A stretch of 64,000 nt of DNA from Candidatus Nitrohelix vancouverensis (GCA_015698305.1 CP048620.1:1824557-1888556); one strand, 5' to 3'; positions 19,064-28,979 are shown, counted from the first letter of the stretch. Translations and numbers: made by a program. Notes: a model not told the origin generated them from the sequence alone.

Positions 19064-20365
19064 TCAGCGTCTGGGGCGACGCGAAGAGGGCCTGCCGCCG
19101 CTACGTGAAGATTTGCCGCCGCTTCCGCTTCTGGACCGACCCGAGTTTCCCTGGGATCGGGATTTGGGGCGCGGGCGTCGTGGCGGTTCGCCGCCGGGCT
19201 TTTCCGTCAGAAAGAGTTCTTCTTCGGGCCAGACCACGGGAATTTTATTTTTAAGGTAATCTTCAAGCCTCTCCAGATTCAAGGCGAAATTTTCGCAACA
19301 CAGAGCGATCGCCGTTCCCTTGGCTCCCGCGCGCGCCGTTCGCCCGATACGGTGAACATAGTCTTCGGGATCCTGCGGCAGATCGTAATTGATGACATGG
19401 GTGATGTTGTCGACATGCAGTCCGCGCGAGGCGACGTCGGTGGCGATGAGGATGTCCAGATCGCCGCTCTGAAATTGTTCCAGCACCTTGGTGCGTTTGT
19501 TCTGGTGCAGGTCGCCGCTGATCTGCAGGGCATTGTAATCGTTATGTTTCAATTTGAATTCGAGTTTTTCAGCCCAGACCTTGGTGTTGCAGAAAATCAG
19601 AACTTTCTCTCCGGCTTCGCGTTTCAGCAGGCCGAGAAGCAGGCTGAATTTTTCATGCAGGCCGACGTGGTAAAGCGACTGCTCGATTTTGTCCACGACG
19701 GTCTTTTCCGGTTCGATCTGGACTTTTTCAGGATTGTTCATGTGCTCGTAGCACAATTCCAGCACGCGGTAGTTGAGCGTGGCTGAAAACAGCATGGACA
19801 AACGCTGGTCGTAGGGCGGCGTGTTTCTCAGGATGTAGCGCAGGTCGAGAATGAAACCCATGTCAAACATGCGGTCGGCTTCGTCGATGACCAGAACCTG
19901 AACGCTCTTCAAGCTGAAAAACTTCTGCTTGTAATAATCTATGAGTCGGCCCGGCGTGGCGATGAGAATATCCACTCCGGCTTGAATGTCTTTTTTCTGT
20001 TTTTCGTAATCAACGCCGCCGTAAACGCAAACGATGCGCAGATCACAGAATTTGCCAAGGAGCAGGGCGTCCTTGTAAATCTGCATGGCCAGTTCGCGTG
20101 TGGGAGCGATGATGAGTCCTCGCGGTCCGACATAACCTTTGGGGCGTTTCGGCGCCGGTTGTTCGAGCAGTCGATTGAGGGTGGTGATGAGAAATGCGGC
20201 TGTCTTTCCTGTGCCTGTTTGGGCTTGTCCCGCAACGTCTTTTCCTTGCAGGCTTATTGGCAGTGATTTGGCCTGGATAGGAGTGCAATGTTCAAATCCG
20301 GCGTGCTTGATGCCGTCTAAAACCGTTTGCTGAAGGGGAAGGGACTCAAACTCAATCAAAGACAA
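19064..20365 (-). CDS. DEAD-box RNA helicase (RhlB/RhlE-like)
   Basis: ATP-dependent RNA helicase, about 433 residues. Motifs: Q motif FEHCTPIQAKSLP, motif I AQTGTGKTAAFL, Ia PTRELAMQI, II DEAD (VLVIDEADRMFDMGF), III SAT (MLFSATLNYR), IV LIFCNTK, V DVASRGLHV, VI HRIGRTARAG. The C terminus is basic and low complexity (repeated SGRSRSGSGGKSSRSGGR), probably an RNA-binding tail. I choose a TTG start at 20365 because GGAG lies 7 bases before it and homology begins there; an ATG at 20446 would add 27 residues of non-conserved sequence. Likely roles are mRNA decay or ribosome assembly in the cold. Confidence 0.92.
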   Translation of the reverse strand: MSLIEFESLPLQQTVLDGIKHAGFEHCTPIQAKSLPISLQGKDVAGQAQTGTGKTAAFLITTLNRLLEQPAPKRPKGYVGPRGLIIAPTRELAMQIYKDALLLGKFCDLRIVCVYGGVDYEKQKKDIQAGVDILIATPGRLIDYYKQKFFSLKSVQVLVIDEADRMFDMGFILDLRYILRNTPPYDQRLSMLFSATLNYRVLELCYEHMNNPEKVQIEPEKTVVDKIEQSLYHVGLHEKFSLLLGLLKREAGEKVLIFCNTKVWAEKLEFKLKHNDYNALQISGDLHQNKRTKVLEQFQSGDLDILIATDVASRGLHVDNITHVINYDLPQDPEDYVHRIGRTARAGAKGTAIALCCENFALNLERLEDYLKNKIPVVWPEEELFLTEKPGGEPPRRPRPKSRSQGNSGRSRSGSGGKSSRSGGRPSSRRPRR

Positions 20366-20470
20366 TGGGGAACTCCAGAAAAGAAAGGTGCGACTGGTAC
20401 AAAATGTAAAACGAATAAATCCAGTCGGTTGCGTGGGCTTCGTCAAACTGGGACGATAGGCAACCGGGTT

Positions 20471-20498
20471 ATTATATGCTTAACTCATTGGATTGCAA
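20471..20498 (-). promoter_or_regulatory. Promoter of the DEAD-box helicase gene
   Basis: On the minus strand TTGCAA - 16 bases - TATAAT, with a consensus -10 box at 20471-20476. It would give a leader of about 100 bases before the TTG start at 20365, in keeping with the long leaders common for cold-regulated helicase genes. Confidence 0.5.
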
Positions 20499-20517
20499 TA
20501 GTTAAATCTCATTTTGC

Positions 20518-20546
20518 TTGACAGATAAGCATTGAAAATGCTTCAA
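20518..20546 (+). promoter_or_regulatory. TTGACA box with inverted repeat upstream of sdhA
   Basis: TTGACA at 20518-20523 is followed by the perfect inverted repeat AAGCATT-GAA-AATGCTT (20527-20543). The repeat fills the spacer a promoter would have, but the expected -10 position reads TTCAAT, a poor match. It may be an operator for the sdh operon; the remaining sequence up to 20729 shows nothing else. Confidence 0.3.
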
Positions 20547-20729
20547 TTGCCCCTTCTTTTTGATACGCATTCAGTCAATGAACCTTGAGGCCACGCTTCA
20601 ATTTATCTTAATTTTCAAATCCCCCAGATAGTTCCATCGTCGTCACAATCCAAGGTTGCCGTCCTCAGACGACTGGCTTGACGTTGTAAATCGGCAAATT
20701 GGCATGGGGACGTATATCAGGAAAAACTT

Positions 20730-22439
20730 GTGATCAAACACGATGTTGTCATTGTAGGCTCCGGCTTGGCCGGAATGCGCGCGGCTCTGGAAACCTGTCA
20801 GGGCTTGAACGTTGGTATTCTCACTAAAGTGTATCCCACCCGCTCTCATTCGGGCGCGGCTCAGGGCGGCATCGCCGCTTCGCTGGGCAGTACCGAACCG
20901 GACAGCTGGGAAGAGCATATGTACGATACCATCAAGGGCGGAGATTTCCTGAGCGATCAGGACGCGGTGGAAGAGTACGTTAAAGCGGCTCCGGGAGTTA
21001 TTTACGACCTGGAACACAAGGGCTGTATTTTCAGCCGGACCCCGGATGGAAAGATTGCGCAACGCGCATTCGGCGGTCATTCCAAACCCCGCGCCTGTTT
21101 TGCGGCGGACCGCACGGGACATAATATTTTGCACGCCCTGCATGAGCAGTTGATCAAACATTCCGAGCGGGTCAAGATTTACTCCGAATGGTTCATGCAC
21201 TCTCTCATTATAGAAGGCAACCGCTGTCACGGCGTGGTGGTCAGCGATATCCAGACCGGCGCGGTGGAAGTGATTCAGGCGAAAGCGGTGATTTTCTGCA
21301 CCGGCGGTTATGGCCGCGTTTGCAAGATCACCTCCAACGCATTCGCCAGCACGGCGGATGGCGTGATGGCCGCGTTTCATGCGGGCATTCCTCTGGAAGA
21401 CGCAGAATTCGTCCAGTTCCATCCATCAGGATTGTACCGACAGGGCATCCTGTTTTCTGAAGCGGCCCGGTCCGAAGGCGGTTACCTGGTCAACGGCAAG
21501 GGCGAACGCTTCATGGATAAATACGCTCCGTCCCGCATGGAGCTGGCGCCGCGCGATATCGTGGCGCGCGCCGAGCAAAGCGAAATCGACGCGGGTCGCG
21601 GGGTCAACGGCGAAGGTTATATCAATCTCGATTTACGCCATCTGGGCGCCAAGCGCATCAACGAGCGCTTGCCGCAGATCCGGCAACTGGGTCTCGATTT
21701 CATCGGCGTCGATTGCGTGGACGAACCGCTTCCGATCCAGCCGACGGCGCATTATTCGATGGGCGGGATTCCAACGGACAAATACGGTCAGGTCATCATC
21801 GACGCGGAAGGCACGCCGATGGAAGGTTTTTTTGCGGCGGGCGAATGCGCCTGCGTCTCCGTTCACGGCGCCAATCGACTGGGCACCAACTCCCTGCTGG
21901 AGGCGGTGGTTTTTGGCACGCGGTCGGGTAAGGCGGCGTACGAGTATGCAAAAAATGCGAGTTTTGGCTCCATCGACGAAGGTCGCGAAAAGACCCGCGT
22001 CCTGAAAGTCTTTGAGGATATTTTTCAAAGGGATGGATCGGAAAGCTACAACGACATTCGCAATGAGATGAAAGAGGTCATGACCACGAATTGCGGTGTG
22101 TTCCGTGAAGAGAGCAAGTTAAAACACTGCATTGAAACGCTTAAGAACTTACAATTCCGATATAAAAAGGGCAAGGTCACGGATCGCGGCAAGTTGTTCA
22201 ATACGGAACTGTATGAAATCATCGAGCTGGGAAATATGCTGGAAATGGCGGAGATCATTTCCACCGCCGCGCTCAACCGCAAGGAGAGCCGGGGCGGTCA
22301 TTTCCGATCCGATCATCCCAAGCGGGACGATGAGAATTTTCTGAAGCACACCCTCGTGTATCCTGGGAAAGACGAGTTGGATATTAAATACAAACCGGTG
22401 GTCATCACCAAGCACCAGCCAACGGAAAGAACCTATTAA
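20730..22439 (+). CDS. sdhA: Succinate dehydrogenase/fumarate reductase flavoprotein subunit
   Basis: 569 residues; oxidises succinate to fumarate (or the reverse) with covalent FAD. Rossmann motif [14 protein letters not shown] near the N terminus, the FAD-linking histidine at about residue 40 in [10 protein letters not shown], capping-domain motif HRPRAC-like [16 protein letters not shown], and the C-terminal [20 protein letters not shown] start with AGGAA upstream. There is no Tat signal, so the active site faces the cytoplasm, unlike the periplasmic methylmenaquinol fumarate reductases. The gene overlaps sdhB in a TAATG junction. The locus has no sdhC or sdhD; the third gene is an SdhE-type subunit. 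Confidence 0.95.
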   Translation: MIKHDVVIVGSGLAGMRAALETCQGLNVGILTKVYPTRSHSGAAQGGIAASLGSTEPDSWEEHMYDTIKGGDFLSDQDAVEEYVKAAPGVIYDLEHKGCIFSRTPDGKIAQRAFGGHSKPRACFAADRTGHNILHALHEQLIKHSERVKIYSEWFMHSLIIEGNRCHGVVVSDIQTGAVEVIQAKAVIFCTGGYGRVCKITSNAFASTADGVMAAFHAGIPLEDAEFVQFHPSGLYRQGILFSEAARSEGGYLVNGKGERFMDKYAPSRMELAPRDIVARAEQSEIDAGRGVNGEGYINLDLRHLGAKRINERLPQIRQLGLDFIGVDCVDEPLPIQPTAHYSMGGIPTDKYGQVIIDAEGTPMEGFFAAGECACVSVHGANRLGTNSLLEAVVFGTRSGKAAYEYAKNASFGSIDEGREKTRVLKVFEDIFQRDGSESYNDIRNEMKEVMTTNCGVFREESKLKHCIETLKNLQFRYKKGKVTDRGKLFNTELYEIIELGNMLEMAEIISTAALNRKESRGGHFRSDHPKRDDENFLKHTLVYPGKDELDIKYKPVVITKHQPTERTY

Positions 22440-23377
22440 TGTCAAAATTCAAAATCAAACGCTACAATCCTGAAAAGCAGGCGGAAGCCTATTTCGAAGA
22501 GTTCGACTTCGAAATTCCGGAGGGCGCCACGCTTTTGGATTGCATGAATCATATCAAGTGGACGATGGACGGAAGTTTCACCTTCCGCATGTCCTGCCGA
22601 AGCGCAATTTGCGGTTCTTGCGCCGTCCGGGTCAACGGTCATGCGACGCTGGCCTGTCAAAAACAGGCGGTCGATCTGTTGAAGAAGGATGAGGTCGTTC
22701 TGGAACCTTTGGGAAACATGAAGCCGATGAAGGACCTTGCGGTGGATTTCACCCAGTTCTGGGACAAGGTCAACAAGGTCAATCCTTATCTGAAAAGTCC
22801 TTCCACGCCTCCGGAAAAAGAACGCTTGCAGTCTCCCGAGGAATTCAAATTGATCGACGACGCCAGCACCTGCATCATGTGCGGCGCCTGTTATTCCGAC
22901 TGTAATGTTCTGGAAGTGGACGAAAATTTTCTGGGTCCGGCGGCTCTGGCGAAGGCGCAACGTTTTGTCAGCGACACCCGCGACGAAAACACGCTGGAGC
23001 GAGTCAAGAATCTCAGCGAATACGGCGGCATCTGGGACTGCACGCACTGCGCGGAATGCGTGGAGCGCTGTCCCAAACCGGCTCAGCCTTTTTACCGCAT
23101 CAAGGAGATCATGACCGTCGCTCTGGAGAAAGGCGTGCATGACAACGTGGGAGCGCGGCATGCGCTTTCGTTTGTTGATTCGGTCAAGCACAGCGGTCGC
23201 CTCAACGAAAATAAATTGCCCGTCGAATCCATGGGCTTCTTCAACATCAAGGGCTTGCTGGAACTGGTTCCGGTAGGATTGCGTATGCTGTTGAAACGCA
23301 AAGTGCCCCCGATCTTTCATAAATCCATCGACGACGTCCAGGACGTGCGTAGAATTTTCAGGAAATTAAATCAATGA
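22439..23377 (+). CDS. sdhB: Succinate dehydrogenase iron-sulfur subunit, SdhE-class
   Basis: 312 residues. N-terminal [2Fe-2S] ferredoxin fold with [21 protein letters not shown], then two cysteine clusters: [11 protein letters not shown] and [12 protein letters not shown]. In classical SdhB the last cluster reads CxxxxxC and holds [3Fe-4S]; here an extra cysteine makes CxxCxxCxxxCP, which in archaeal SdhABEF enzymes gives a second [4Fe-4S]. The protein passes electrons from FAD to the SdhE subunit. About 50 residues at the C terminus ([20 protein letters not shown]) extend beyond the usual length and are moderately hydrophobic. Overlaps sdhA and sdhE by a few bases at each end. Confidence 0.94.
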   Translation: MSKFKIKRYNPEKQAEAYFEEFDFEIPEGATLLDCMNHIKWTMDGSFTFRMSCRSAICGSCAVRVNGHATLACQKQAVDLLKKDEVVLEPLGNMKPMKDLAVDFTQFWDKVNKVNPYLKSPSTPPEKERLQSPEEFKLIDDASTCIMCGACYSDCNVLEVDENFLGPAALAKAQRFVSDTRDENTLERVKNLSEYGGIWDCTHCAECVERCPKPAQPFYRIKEIMTVALEKGVHDNVGARHALSFVDSVKHSGRLNENKLPVESMGFFNIKGLLELVPVGLRMLLKRKVPPIFHKSIDDVQDVRRIFRKLNQ

Positions 23378-24255
23378 AATTTGCCCTGTTTACGGGTTGC
23401 GTGTCTAAAGGCGCGACTCGCGAATTGATGATATCGACCACCAAGGCCGCTGAAGGTCTGGGTATTGAATTTGTTGAAATGAAGAGCGCGGCTTGTTGCG
23501 GCGCCGGAGTGGTTTCGGAGCAAAGCCCTTTGCTGGCGGACGCTCTCAACGCGCGCACCGTGGCGCTTGCGGAAGAACAGGGGCTGGACCTTGTGACCAT
23601 CTGTTCGACCTGTCAGGGCAACCTGAAAAAATCAGAATGTAATATCGATTCCGATCCAGAATACAAAGAACAGATCAATCATATTCTTAGCGAAGGCGGC
23701 CACCAGTACAGCGGCGGCAAGAGCCGGATCAAGCATTTCGCCAATATCCTGGCAACCGACGAGGGCATGAAGCTGTTGAAGGAAAAAATCAAACGCCCTC
23801 TCACCGGATTGAAGGCGGCGGCGTTTTACGGTTGTTATGTACTGCGCCCGTCTGGCTTGTCGGATTTCGATCAACCGGACGACCCGCATGGCATGGAAGA
23901 CATTTTCGAGACCTTGGGAGCGACCCCGGTTTATTACGACAGCCGCATCAAATGTTGCGGTTTTCCCATCATCATGATGAATAAAAAAGCGTCGCTGGAA
24001 ATGTCAGGCAACGCGCTTCTCGACGCCATTGAAAGTGGCGCGAATTGTATCGTGACCGGATGCCCGCTCTGTCACCTGAGTCTGGATTCGTATCAGCCGG
24101 AAATTGAGAAGTTGAAGAAAAAAGGCTATTCCATCCCCATTCTGCATTTACCGCAACTGGTGGCGCTGGCTCTGGGTTACTCGCCTCAGGAGTTGGAAAT
24201 GGACAAGCACATTGTATCGACTTTGAAGATCAACGAAATTTTGTCCAGGGCCTGA
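23374..24255 (+). CDS. sdhE: SdhE/HdrB-like subunit with two CCG domains
   Basis: 293 residues with two cysteine-rich (CCG) domains as in heterodisulfide reductase subunit B. The first has a Cys at [14 protein letters not shown] and CSTC; the second has [16 protein letters not shown] and CPLC. In type E succinate:quinone oxidoreductases this subunit replaces the membrane cytochrome b and binds to the membrane peripherally to reduce quinone. Its ATG overlaps the sdhB stop by four bases. The symbol follows the type E naming, and is not the FAD-assembly factor also called SdhE. The name HdrB would be misleading here because the gene is fixed in an sdhAB operon. Confidence 0.9.
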   Translation: MKFALFTGCVSKGATRELMISTTKAAEGLGIEFVEMKSAACCGAGVVSEQSPLLADALNARTVALAEEQGLDLVTICSTCQGNLKKSECNIDSDPEYKEQINHILSEGGHQYSGGKSRIKHFANILATDEGMKLLKEKIKRPLTGLKAAAFYGCYVLRPSGLSDFDQPDDPHGMEDIFETLGATPVYYDSRIKCCGFPIIMMNKKASLEMSGNALLDAIESGANCIVTGCPLCHLSLDSYQPEIEKLKKKGYSIPILHLPQLVALALGYSPQELEMDKHIVSTLKINEILSRA

Positions 24256-24298
24256 GAAGGCGGTTCACGCCCCGGGCAATGACTCCTGGACGCGCGTC

Positions 24299-25870
24299 TT
24301 GAACTCCAGCCATTCCATACCTGAAATACCGTTCCGACGTCGCGTCATCGTCCTTCTGCTGGCGCTGGCGTCGTTTCTTGTCATCCTTCTATACCCGTTG
24401 CCGGAGGGGATGAACCCCGAATCGAAGCGGCTCCTCGCCGTCATCGCCTTGATGGCGATTCTCTGGATCGGCGAGGGGATTGCAATCGCCTCCACCGCCC
24501 TTTTGCCGCTTGCCTTATTTCCCCTGCTGGGGATCATGTCTTCCAAAGACGTTGCCGTGAATTATGGCAACCATCTGATCTTCCTGTTCCTGGGCGGCTT
24601 CATGATCGCCCTGGCGATGGAGAAGTGGAATTTCCATAAACGTCTTGCGCTGTGGATCATTTGTCGCATGGGAACCAGCCCACAGCGCATCGTTCTCGGT
24701 TTCATGGCGGCTTGCGGTTTTTTGTCGATGTGGATATCCAATACGGCGGCGACGATGATGATGCTTCCCGTCGCCATGGGAGTGGTGCGACAGTTTGCGG
24801 AGCAAAGTTCCATCGCCGGTCGCAAGGACGATGAAACCGAATCGAAAATTTACGAAGGTTTTGGTCTGGTTCTGATGTTGGGCCTGGCGTATTCAGCAAG
24901 TATTGGCGGGGTGGGCACGCTCATCGGCACGCCTCCCAATATTGTGTTCGCGGGATTGTACAAAGAGCTTTACCCGGAATTGGGCGGCGTTTCTTTTTTT
25001 CGCTGGTCCTTGTTTGCAATTCCGCTGGTCCTGGTGTTTTTACCCCTGGTCTGGTTGTATCTGTGTCGATTCGTTGCGCCGTTTCCTTTGGGACAGATTG
25101 AGATGTCTGCTAAAGGGAACGATGTCGTGCAGGAACAATTGCGCGCGATGGGGGCGATGAGCGACGCCGAGAAAAAGGTCGCGGTCGTTTTTGCCTCCAC
25201 AGCTTTTTTATGGATCTTCAGAAAACCCATCTCTATTGGCGATTGGGTGATTCCCGGCTGGTCGCAGTTGTTTTCGAATCCTTCCTGGATTCATGATTCG
25301 ACCGTGGCGATGGCCAGCGGGCTCTTGTTGTTGCTCTTGCCGGTATCGGGTCGGGCGGGGATGGAGCTGGAAGGCAGGCGCGAATATTTTGTGCTGGACT
25401 GGAAGACCGTGGAGCGTCGGGTGCCCTGGGGCGTCTTGATTTTATTTGGCGGCGGTTTTGCGCTGGCTTCGGGTTTTGGAAAAACGGGACTCGACCACTG
25501 GCTTGGAGAAAGCCTGAGCGGCGTCGGGGTTCTGCCGCTTGCGATCACGGTTTTATTGATTTGTTTGAGCATCACCTTCTTGACGGAGTTGACTTCGAAT
25601 ACGGCGACGTCGACAATGATACTTCCTCTGGTCGCGGCGGCGGCAGTGGCGGCGCAGATTCATCCTTTGATGTTCATGGCGCCTGCGGCCTTGTCGGCTT
25701 CCTTTGCCTTCATGTTGCCGGTGGCGACCCCGCCCAATGCGATTGTGTTCGGAAGCGGCTGGGTCAAGATTCCGCAAATGTCGAAGGCGGGCTTTGCCTT
25801 GAATCTGACCGGAGCTTTTTTAATTACTTTTCTCACGCTGGTTCTAGTTGAGCGAATATTGATTCATTAA
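24299..25870 (+). CDS. DASS/SLC13-family dicarboxylate transporter
   Basis: 523 residues, highly hydrophobic with about 11-13 membrane segments. Both halves carry the family signature: SNTAATMMMLPVAMGV in the first and TSNTATSTMILPL in the second, which form the Na+ and carboxylate sites. Members import succinate, fumarate, malate or citrate with sodium. Lying 43 bases after sdhE, it is probably part of the sdh operon and could supply or exchange the substrate. The start is uncertain: the frame opens with TTG at 24299, with only a weak GGA upstream, and no ATG is available near it. Confidence 0.88.
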   Translation: MNSSHSIPEIPFRRRVIVLLLALASFLVILLYPLPEGMNPESKRLLAVIALMAILWIGEGIAIASTALLPLALFPLLGIMSSKDVAVNYGNHLIFLFLGGFMIALAMEKWNFHKRLALWIICRMGTSPQRIVLGFMAACGFLSMWISNTAATMMMLPVAMGVVRQFAEQSSIAGRKDDETESKIYEGFGLVLMLGLAYSASIGGVGTLIGTPPNIVFAGLYKELYPELGGVSFFRWSLFAIPLVLVFLPLVWLYLCRFVAPFPLGQIEMSAKGNDVVQEQLRAMGAMSDAEKKVAVVFASTAFLWIFRKPISIGDWVIPGWSQLFSNPSWIHDSTVAMASGLLLLLLPVSGRAGMELEGRREYFVLDWKTVERRVPWGVLILFGGGFALASGFGKTGLDHWLGESLSGVGVLPLAITVLLICLSITFLTELTSNTATSTMILPLVAAAAVAAQIHPLMFMAPAALSASFAFMLPVATPPNAIVFGSGWVKIPQMSKAGFALNLTGAFLITFLTLVLVERILIH

Positions 25871-25920
25871 TGAGCGTTGTGCGTGTTGGGACGACGCTCT
25901 GATTTACAGGATGACAGACG

Positions 25921-26271
25921 ATGAAAATTTCTTTATTGGATGAAATAGGCGAGAACTGCGTTTCTCTGGATCAAGGTCGGCGCATGTATGACATGTCGTT
26001 TCCGGTTCTCAAGGAGCGTCAGTCCGTGGTGGTGGATTTTGCCGGGATCAAATCGGTTCTCACTCCCTTCTTGCATGGATGGATCGGCAAACTGTTTGAT
26101 TTTTACGACAAGGAAACGATTCTCTCCCGCCTGCAGTTTGCCAACACCGACGCCGCGCAATTGAAAAAAGTGAACGAGTACATCGACGGCACCGACAAAC
26201 GCGATAACGATCGGGTGCAACGCGAGATGATGGAAGAATTGTTTGACGAGGACGATCTCGCCGATCTTTAG
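25921..26271 (+). CDS. STAS-like DUF4325 protein
   Basis: 116 residues, soluble. The core VVVDFAGIKSVLTPFLHGWIGKLF matches the DUF4325 STAS-like pattern, in which a hydrophobic strand is followed by a short helix carrying a Ser/Thr. The C terminus is acidic (EELFDEDDLADL). DUF4325 proteins are regulatory adaptor modules often found with histidine kinases; no partner is adjacent here. Its last 12 codons are repeated just downstream with a few silent changes (see next entry). Confidence 0.75.
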   Translation: MKISLLDEIGENCVSLDQGRRMYDMSFPVLKERQSVVVDFAGIKSVLTPFLHGWIGKLFDFYDKETILSRLQFANTDAAQLKKVNEYIDGTDKRDNDRVQREMMEELFDEDDLADL

Positions 26272-26272
26272 G

Positions 26273-26347
26273 ATGCGGTTGGTTCGCCAGATATTCTGGC
26301 TGGTTACGGAAAAATTGTTTGACGAAGACGATCTCGCCGATCTCTAG
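26273..26347 (+). other. 24-codon mini-ORF carrying a copy of the DUF4325 C-terminal tail
   Basis: An ATG one base after the preceding stop opens a 24-codon frame that ends EKLFDEDDLADL, matching the tail EELFDEDDLADL of the STAS-like protein. About 35 bases (from about 26236 and 26312) are nearly identical, and the in-frame differences are mostly silent. It is either a short local duplication or the remnant of a deleted second gene copy. Expression as a peptide is not supported by a ribosome binding site. Confidence 0.5.
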
Positions 26348-26356
26348 AACCGCGCC

Positions 26357-27862
26357 CTAGTCGGCGCGTTTCCAACGCAGGATCGGATTGCGCGCGGCGC
26401 GGGCTTCGTCGGGACGAGAAGCGACCGGGAATTCCGGCGCGTCGTGGTAGCGATCAGGATCGGCCTTGCCGTTGGCGGAAATTTCGCGCATCGCGGCGAT
26501 GAACTGATCGAGCGTCTCCTTGCTCTCGGTTTCCGTCGGCTCCACCATCAAGGCATTTTTGACGATCAGGGGAAAGTAGACCGTGGGCGGATGAAAGCCG
26601 CAGTCGATGAGCGCCTTGGCGATATCGAGGGTGGACAGCGGGCGCTGATGTTTGTTGTCGAAAACGCATTCATGCAGGCTGGCGCCGGGATAGGGCAGAT
26701 TGAATTCATCCCTCAAACGCGCCTTGATGTAATTGGCGTTGAGAACCGCCATCTCGGCGGCGCGCTGGATGCCTTCCTTGCCAAGAGAACGGATATAGGC
26801 GTAGGCCCGCAGTAGAATGCCAAAATTTCCGTAGAACGTTCTCAGTCTGCCGATGCTTTGCGGTCGGTTGCAGTTCAATACAAAGCGGTTGCCTTGTTTT
26901 TCAATGAGCGGCGTGGGCAGAAAGGGTTCGAGGATTTTGCCGACCCCGACCGGGCCTGCGCCCGGCCCGCCGCCGCCATGCGGCGTGGAAAAGGTTTTGT
27001 GAAGATTGAAGTGCATGACGTCGATACCCGTCGCGCCCAATCGCATTTTCCCCATGATCGCGTTCAGGTTCGCGCCGTCGCAATAGACCAGCCCGCCTTT
27101 GGCGTGAACCGCTTTCGTGATCTCCAGAATCTGCGCTTCGAACATGCCGAGCGTGTTCGGGTTGGTCAGCATGATGCCCGCCGTGTCTTCATCCATCAAA
27201 TCATTCAATTTTTTCAGGTCGATCAAACCTTCCGCGTTGGAAGGCAGAGGGATTGACTTGTAGCCGCAGAGGGTGGCGCTCGCCGGATTGGTGCCGTGCG
27301 CCGAGTCGGGAAGCAGAATCTTGCTTCGTTGATCGCCGCGCGATTCATGGTAGGCGTGGATCATCAACATCCCCGCCAGTTCACCCTGAGCGCCTGCGGC
27401 GGGTTGCAGGCAAATCGCGTCGAGTCCGCTGATTTCCTTCAGGGATTCCTGTAATTCAAACAAGACCTGTAGCGAACCCTGACAAAAATCTTCCGGCGCA
27501 TAAGGATGCACGCCGCTGAAATCGGACATCGAAGCCAGCTGGTCGTTGATTTTCGGATTGTATTTCATTGTGCAGGAACCCAGCGGATAGAAATTGGCGT
27601 CGATGCTGAAATTCCACTGCGACAGGCGCGTGAAATGCCGCACCACTTCCAGTTCCGACAACTCCGGAAAGCCTTCGATGGAGTCGCGCGTTTCATCAGG
27701 CGACAGCAGAGTCTCCAGTTCAACCTCCGGCACGTCGCAGGCTGGGAGCGAGGGCGTTCTTCTGCCCGCCGAGCCAAGTTCAAAAATGGGCGGTTCATTG
27801 AAGACCAGACCGCGTTGACCGGGGTGGGCGGATGACGTATTCGCTGGATTGGCAGAGTTCAT
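26357..27862 (-). CDS. gcvPB: Glycine dehydrogenase (decarboxylating) subunit 2
   Basis: 501 residues; PLP-dependent P-protein of the glycine cleavage system in its split form, giving CO2 and aminomethyl-lipoyl H protein. Recognisable regions are YPLGSCTMKYNPK, AAGAQGELAGMLMIHAY, DSAHGTNPAS, CDGANLNAIMG and the PLP lysine in HFNLHKTFSTPHGGGGPG. The last of these is a glycine-rich loop typical of the family. The partner gcvPA and the T, H and L proteins are not in the window. Convergent with the STAS-like gene. An N-terminal run rich in Asn, Ala and Ser (about 15 residues) is not conserved. Confidence 0.94.
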   Translation of the reverse strand: MNSANPANTSSAHPGQRGLVFNEPPIFELGSAGRRTPSLPACDVPEVELETLLSPDETRDSIEGFPELSELEVVRHFTRLSQWNFSIDANFYPLGSCTMKYNPKINDQLASMSDFSGVHPYAPEDFCQGSLQVLFELQESLKEISGLDAICLQPAAGAQGELAGMLMIHAYHESRGDQRSKILLPDSAHGTNPASATLCGYKSIPLPSNAEGLIDLKKLNDLMDEDTAGIMLTNPNTLGMFEAQILEITKAVHAKGGLVYCDGANLNAIMGKMRLGATGIDVMHFNLHKTFSTPHGGGGPGAGPVGVGKILEPFLPTPLIEKQGNRFVLNCNRPQSIGRLRTFYGNFGILLRAYAYIRSLGKEGIQRAAEMAVLNANYIKARLRDEFNLPYPGASLHECVFDNKHQRPLSTLDIAKALIDCGFHPPTVYFPLIVKNALMVEPTETESKETLDQFIAAMREISANGKADPDRYHDAPEFPVASRPDEARAARNPILRWKRAD

Positions 27863-27870
27863 GGCAGTTC

Positions 27871-28962
27871 TCAGAGATTCGGGTTTGAACGATCCGCTTT
27901 AGATTCGCGGAGCAAGGTCAGGATCTGTTGCGTTACGAAGGGCGCTGGCAAGTCGTCGCCGTTGCGCTCTTCGAGAATGACATGGCGGTTGTTCACCGGC
28001 CCCCAGCGTTTTATCTCTCCATGTTTGAAGATGACGGCGAGGGGGGTCTGAACCGCCGAAGCGAGATGCATAATGCCAGTATGATTGCAAAAAAGCAAAT
28101 CGCAAAATTGCATGAGAGCGGCCAGTTCCCTGACCGACATGAGCGGTAGAATTTGAGGTTCAAATTCCATCTTGCGCGATAATTCCCGCATCATGTTTTC
28201 TTCCCCGGGACCGACGATGAACAGAAGTTGCGCCTGATTTTCCCGGACCAGCGCGTTGGCGACTTCGATGAATTTATCGGGACTCCATCCCCATTGTGGC
28301 ACGCGGGAGCCGATTTTGATCAATGCGACAGGAGGCCCTGGCTGGCGCGTCAGCGCTTCGAGTCGATTTTGGGCGGCCTGGCGCTCATCTTCCGAGAAAC
28401 CGAGCCGTGGCGCCTCTGTCAGGGCCGGAGCTTTCAATACCTTCAGCAATTCGAGGTTGTTTTGCGTTTCATGTCGCGCCTCGCTGTCCGGCTCGCCGTG
28501 AAAATCGTAGAGCCAGGCATTTTGCGCATGGCGATAGCCTGCCCGGTAATGCGCTCCGGCGAGGAGCGTCAGGACCGATGCGGTGGCGCTGAAGCTCTTG
28601 TTGAGGGTCAGGCTCAGGTCGAATTTCTGCTTGCGCAGTTGCCGCGCAATTTTCCAGGGTCGCTTCGGATCGTAGGCGAGGGTACGGTCGATATCCGGGT
28701 GGTTTTGTAGTAGCGGCACATAATCTTTATGCACCAGGGCCGTGGTTTTCAAGTCCGGGAAAGAGCGCTTTAAAGAAACATAGACGGGAGTCGAAAGAAC
28801 CACGTCTCCGAGGCGGTCGGGTCGGACGACCAGGACCGATTGAACGCGGTTCCATTCAAAATCCTGGGCCGCAGGTTTGCGACAAAGGCGAACCAGCGCC
28901 CCGATACCTTGCCATGCGAGAGATTTGACCTGTTTTTCCAGAGCCTTTGAGAATTGTCCCAT
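27871..28962 (-). CDS. Glycosyltransferase family 9 (heptosyltransferase-like)
   Basis: 363 residues with the GT-B fold of ADP-heptose:LPS heptosyltransferases. N-terminal pattern VVRPDRLGDVVLSTPVYVSLKRSFP, C-terminal nucleotide-sugar region CDLLFCNHTGIMHLASAVQTPLAVIF. Cytoplasmic enzyme acting on LPS core at the inner membrane. A stretch of about 40 residues before the fold (GQFSKALEKQVKSLAWQGIG) is amphipathic and could bind the membrane. It sits just upstream of gcvPB (8-base gap, same strand) and downstream of the Trm112-like gene. The acceptor sugar cannot be stated from sequence. Confidence 0.88.
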   Translation of the reverse strand: MGQFSKALEKQVKSLAWQGIGALVRLCRKPAAQDFEWNRVQSVLVVRPDRLGDVVLSTPVYVSLKRSFPDLKTTALVHKDYVPLLQNHPDIDRTLAYDPKRPWKIARQLRKQKFDLSLTLNKSFSATASVLTLLAGAHYRAGYRHAQNAWLYDFHGEPDSEARHETQNNLELLKVLKAPALTEAPRLGFSEDERQAAQNRLEALTRQPGPPVALIKIGSRVPQWGWSPDKFIEVANALVRENQAQLLFIVGPGEENMMRELSRKMEFEPQILPLMSVRELAALMQFCDLLFCNHTGIMHLASAVQTPLAVIFKHGEIKRWGPVNNRHVILEERNGDDLPAPFVTQQILTLLRESKADRSNPNL

Positions 28963-28979
28963 GAATTGCTTGCAGACCT

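Noticed and set aside
23374-24255. Heterodisulfide reductase subunit B of a methanogen-type complex
   Set aside because: No hdrA or hdrC gene is present, and the gene overlaps sdhB, so it belongs to a type E succinate dehydrogenase.
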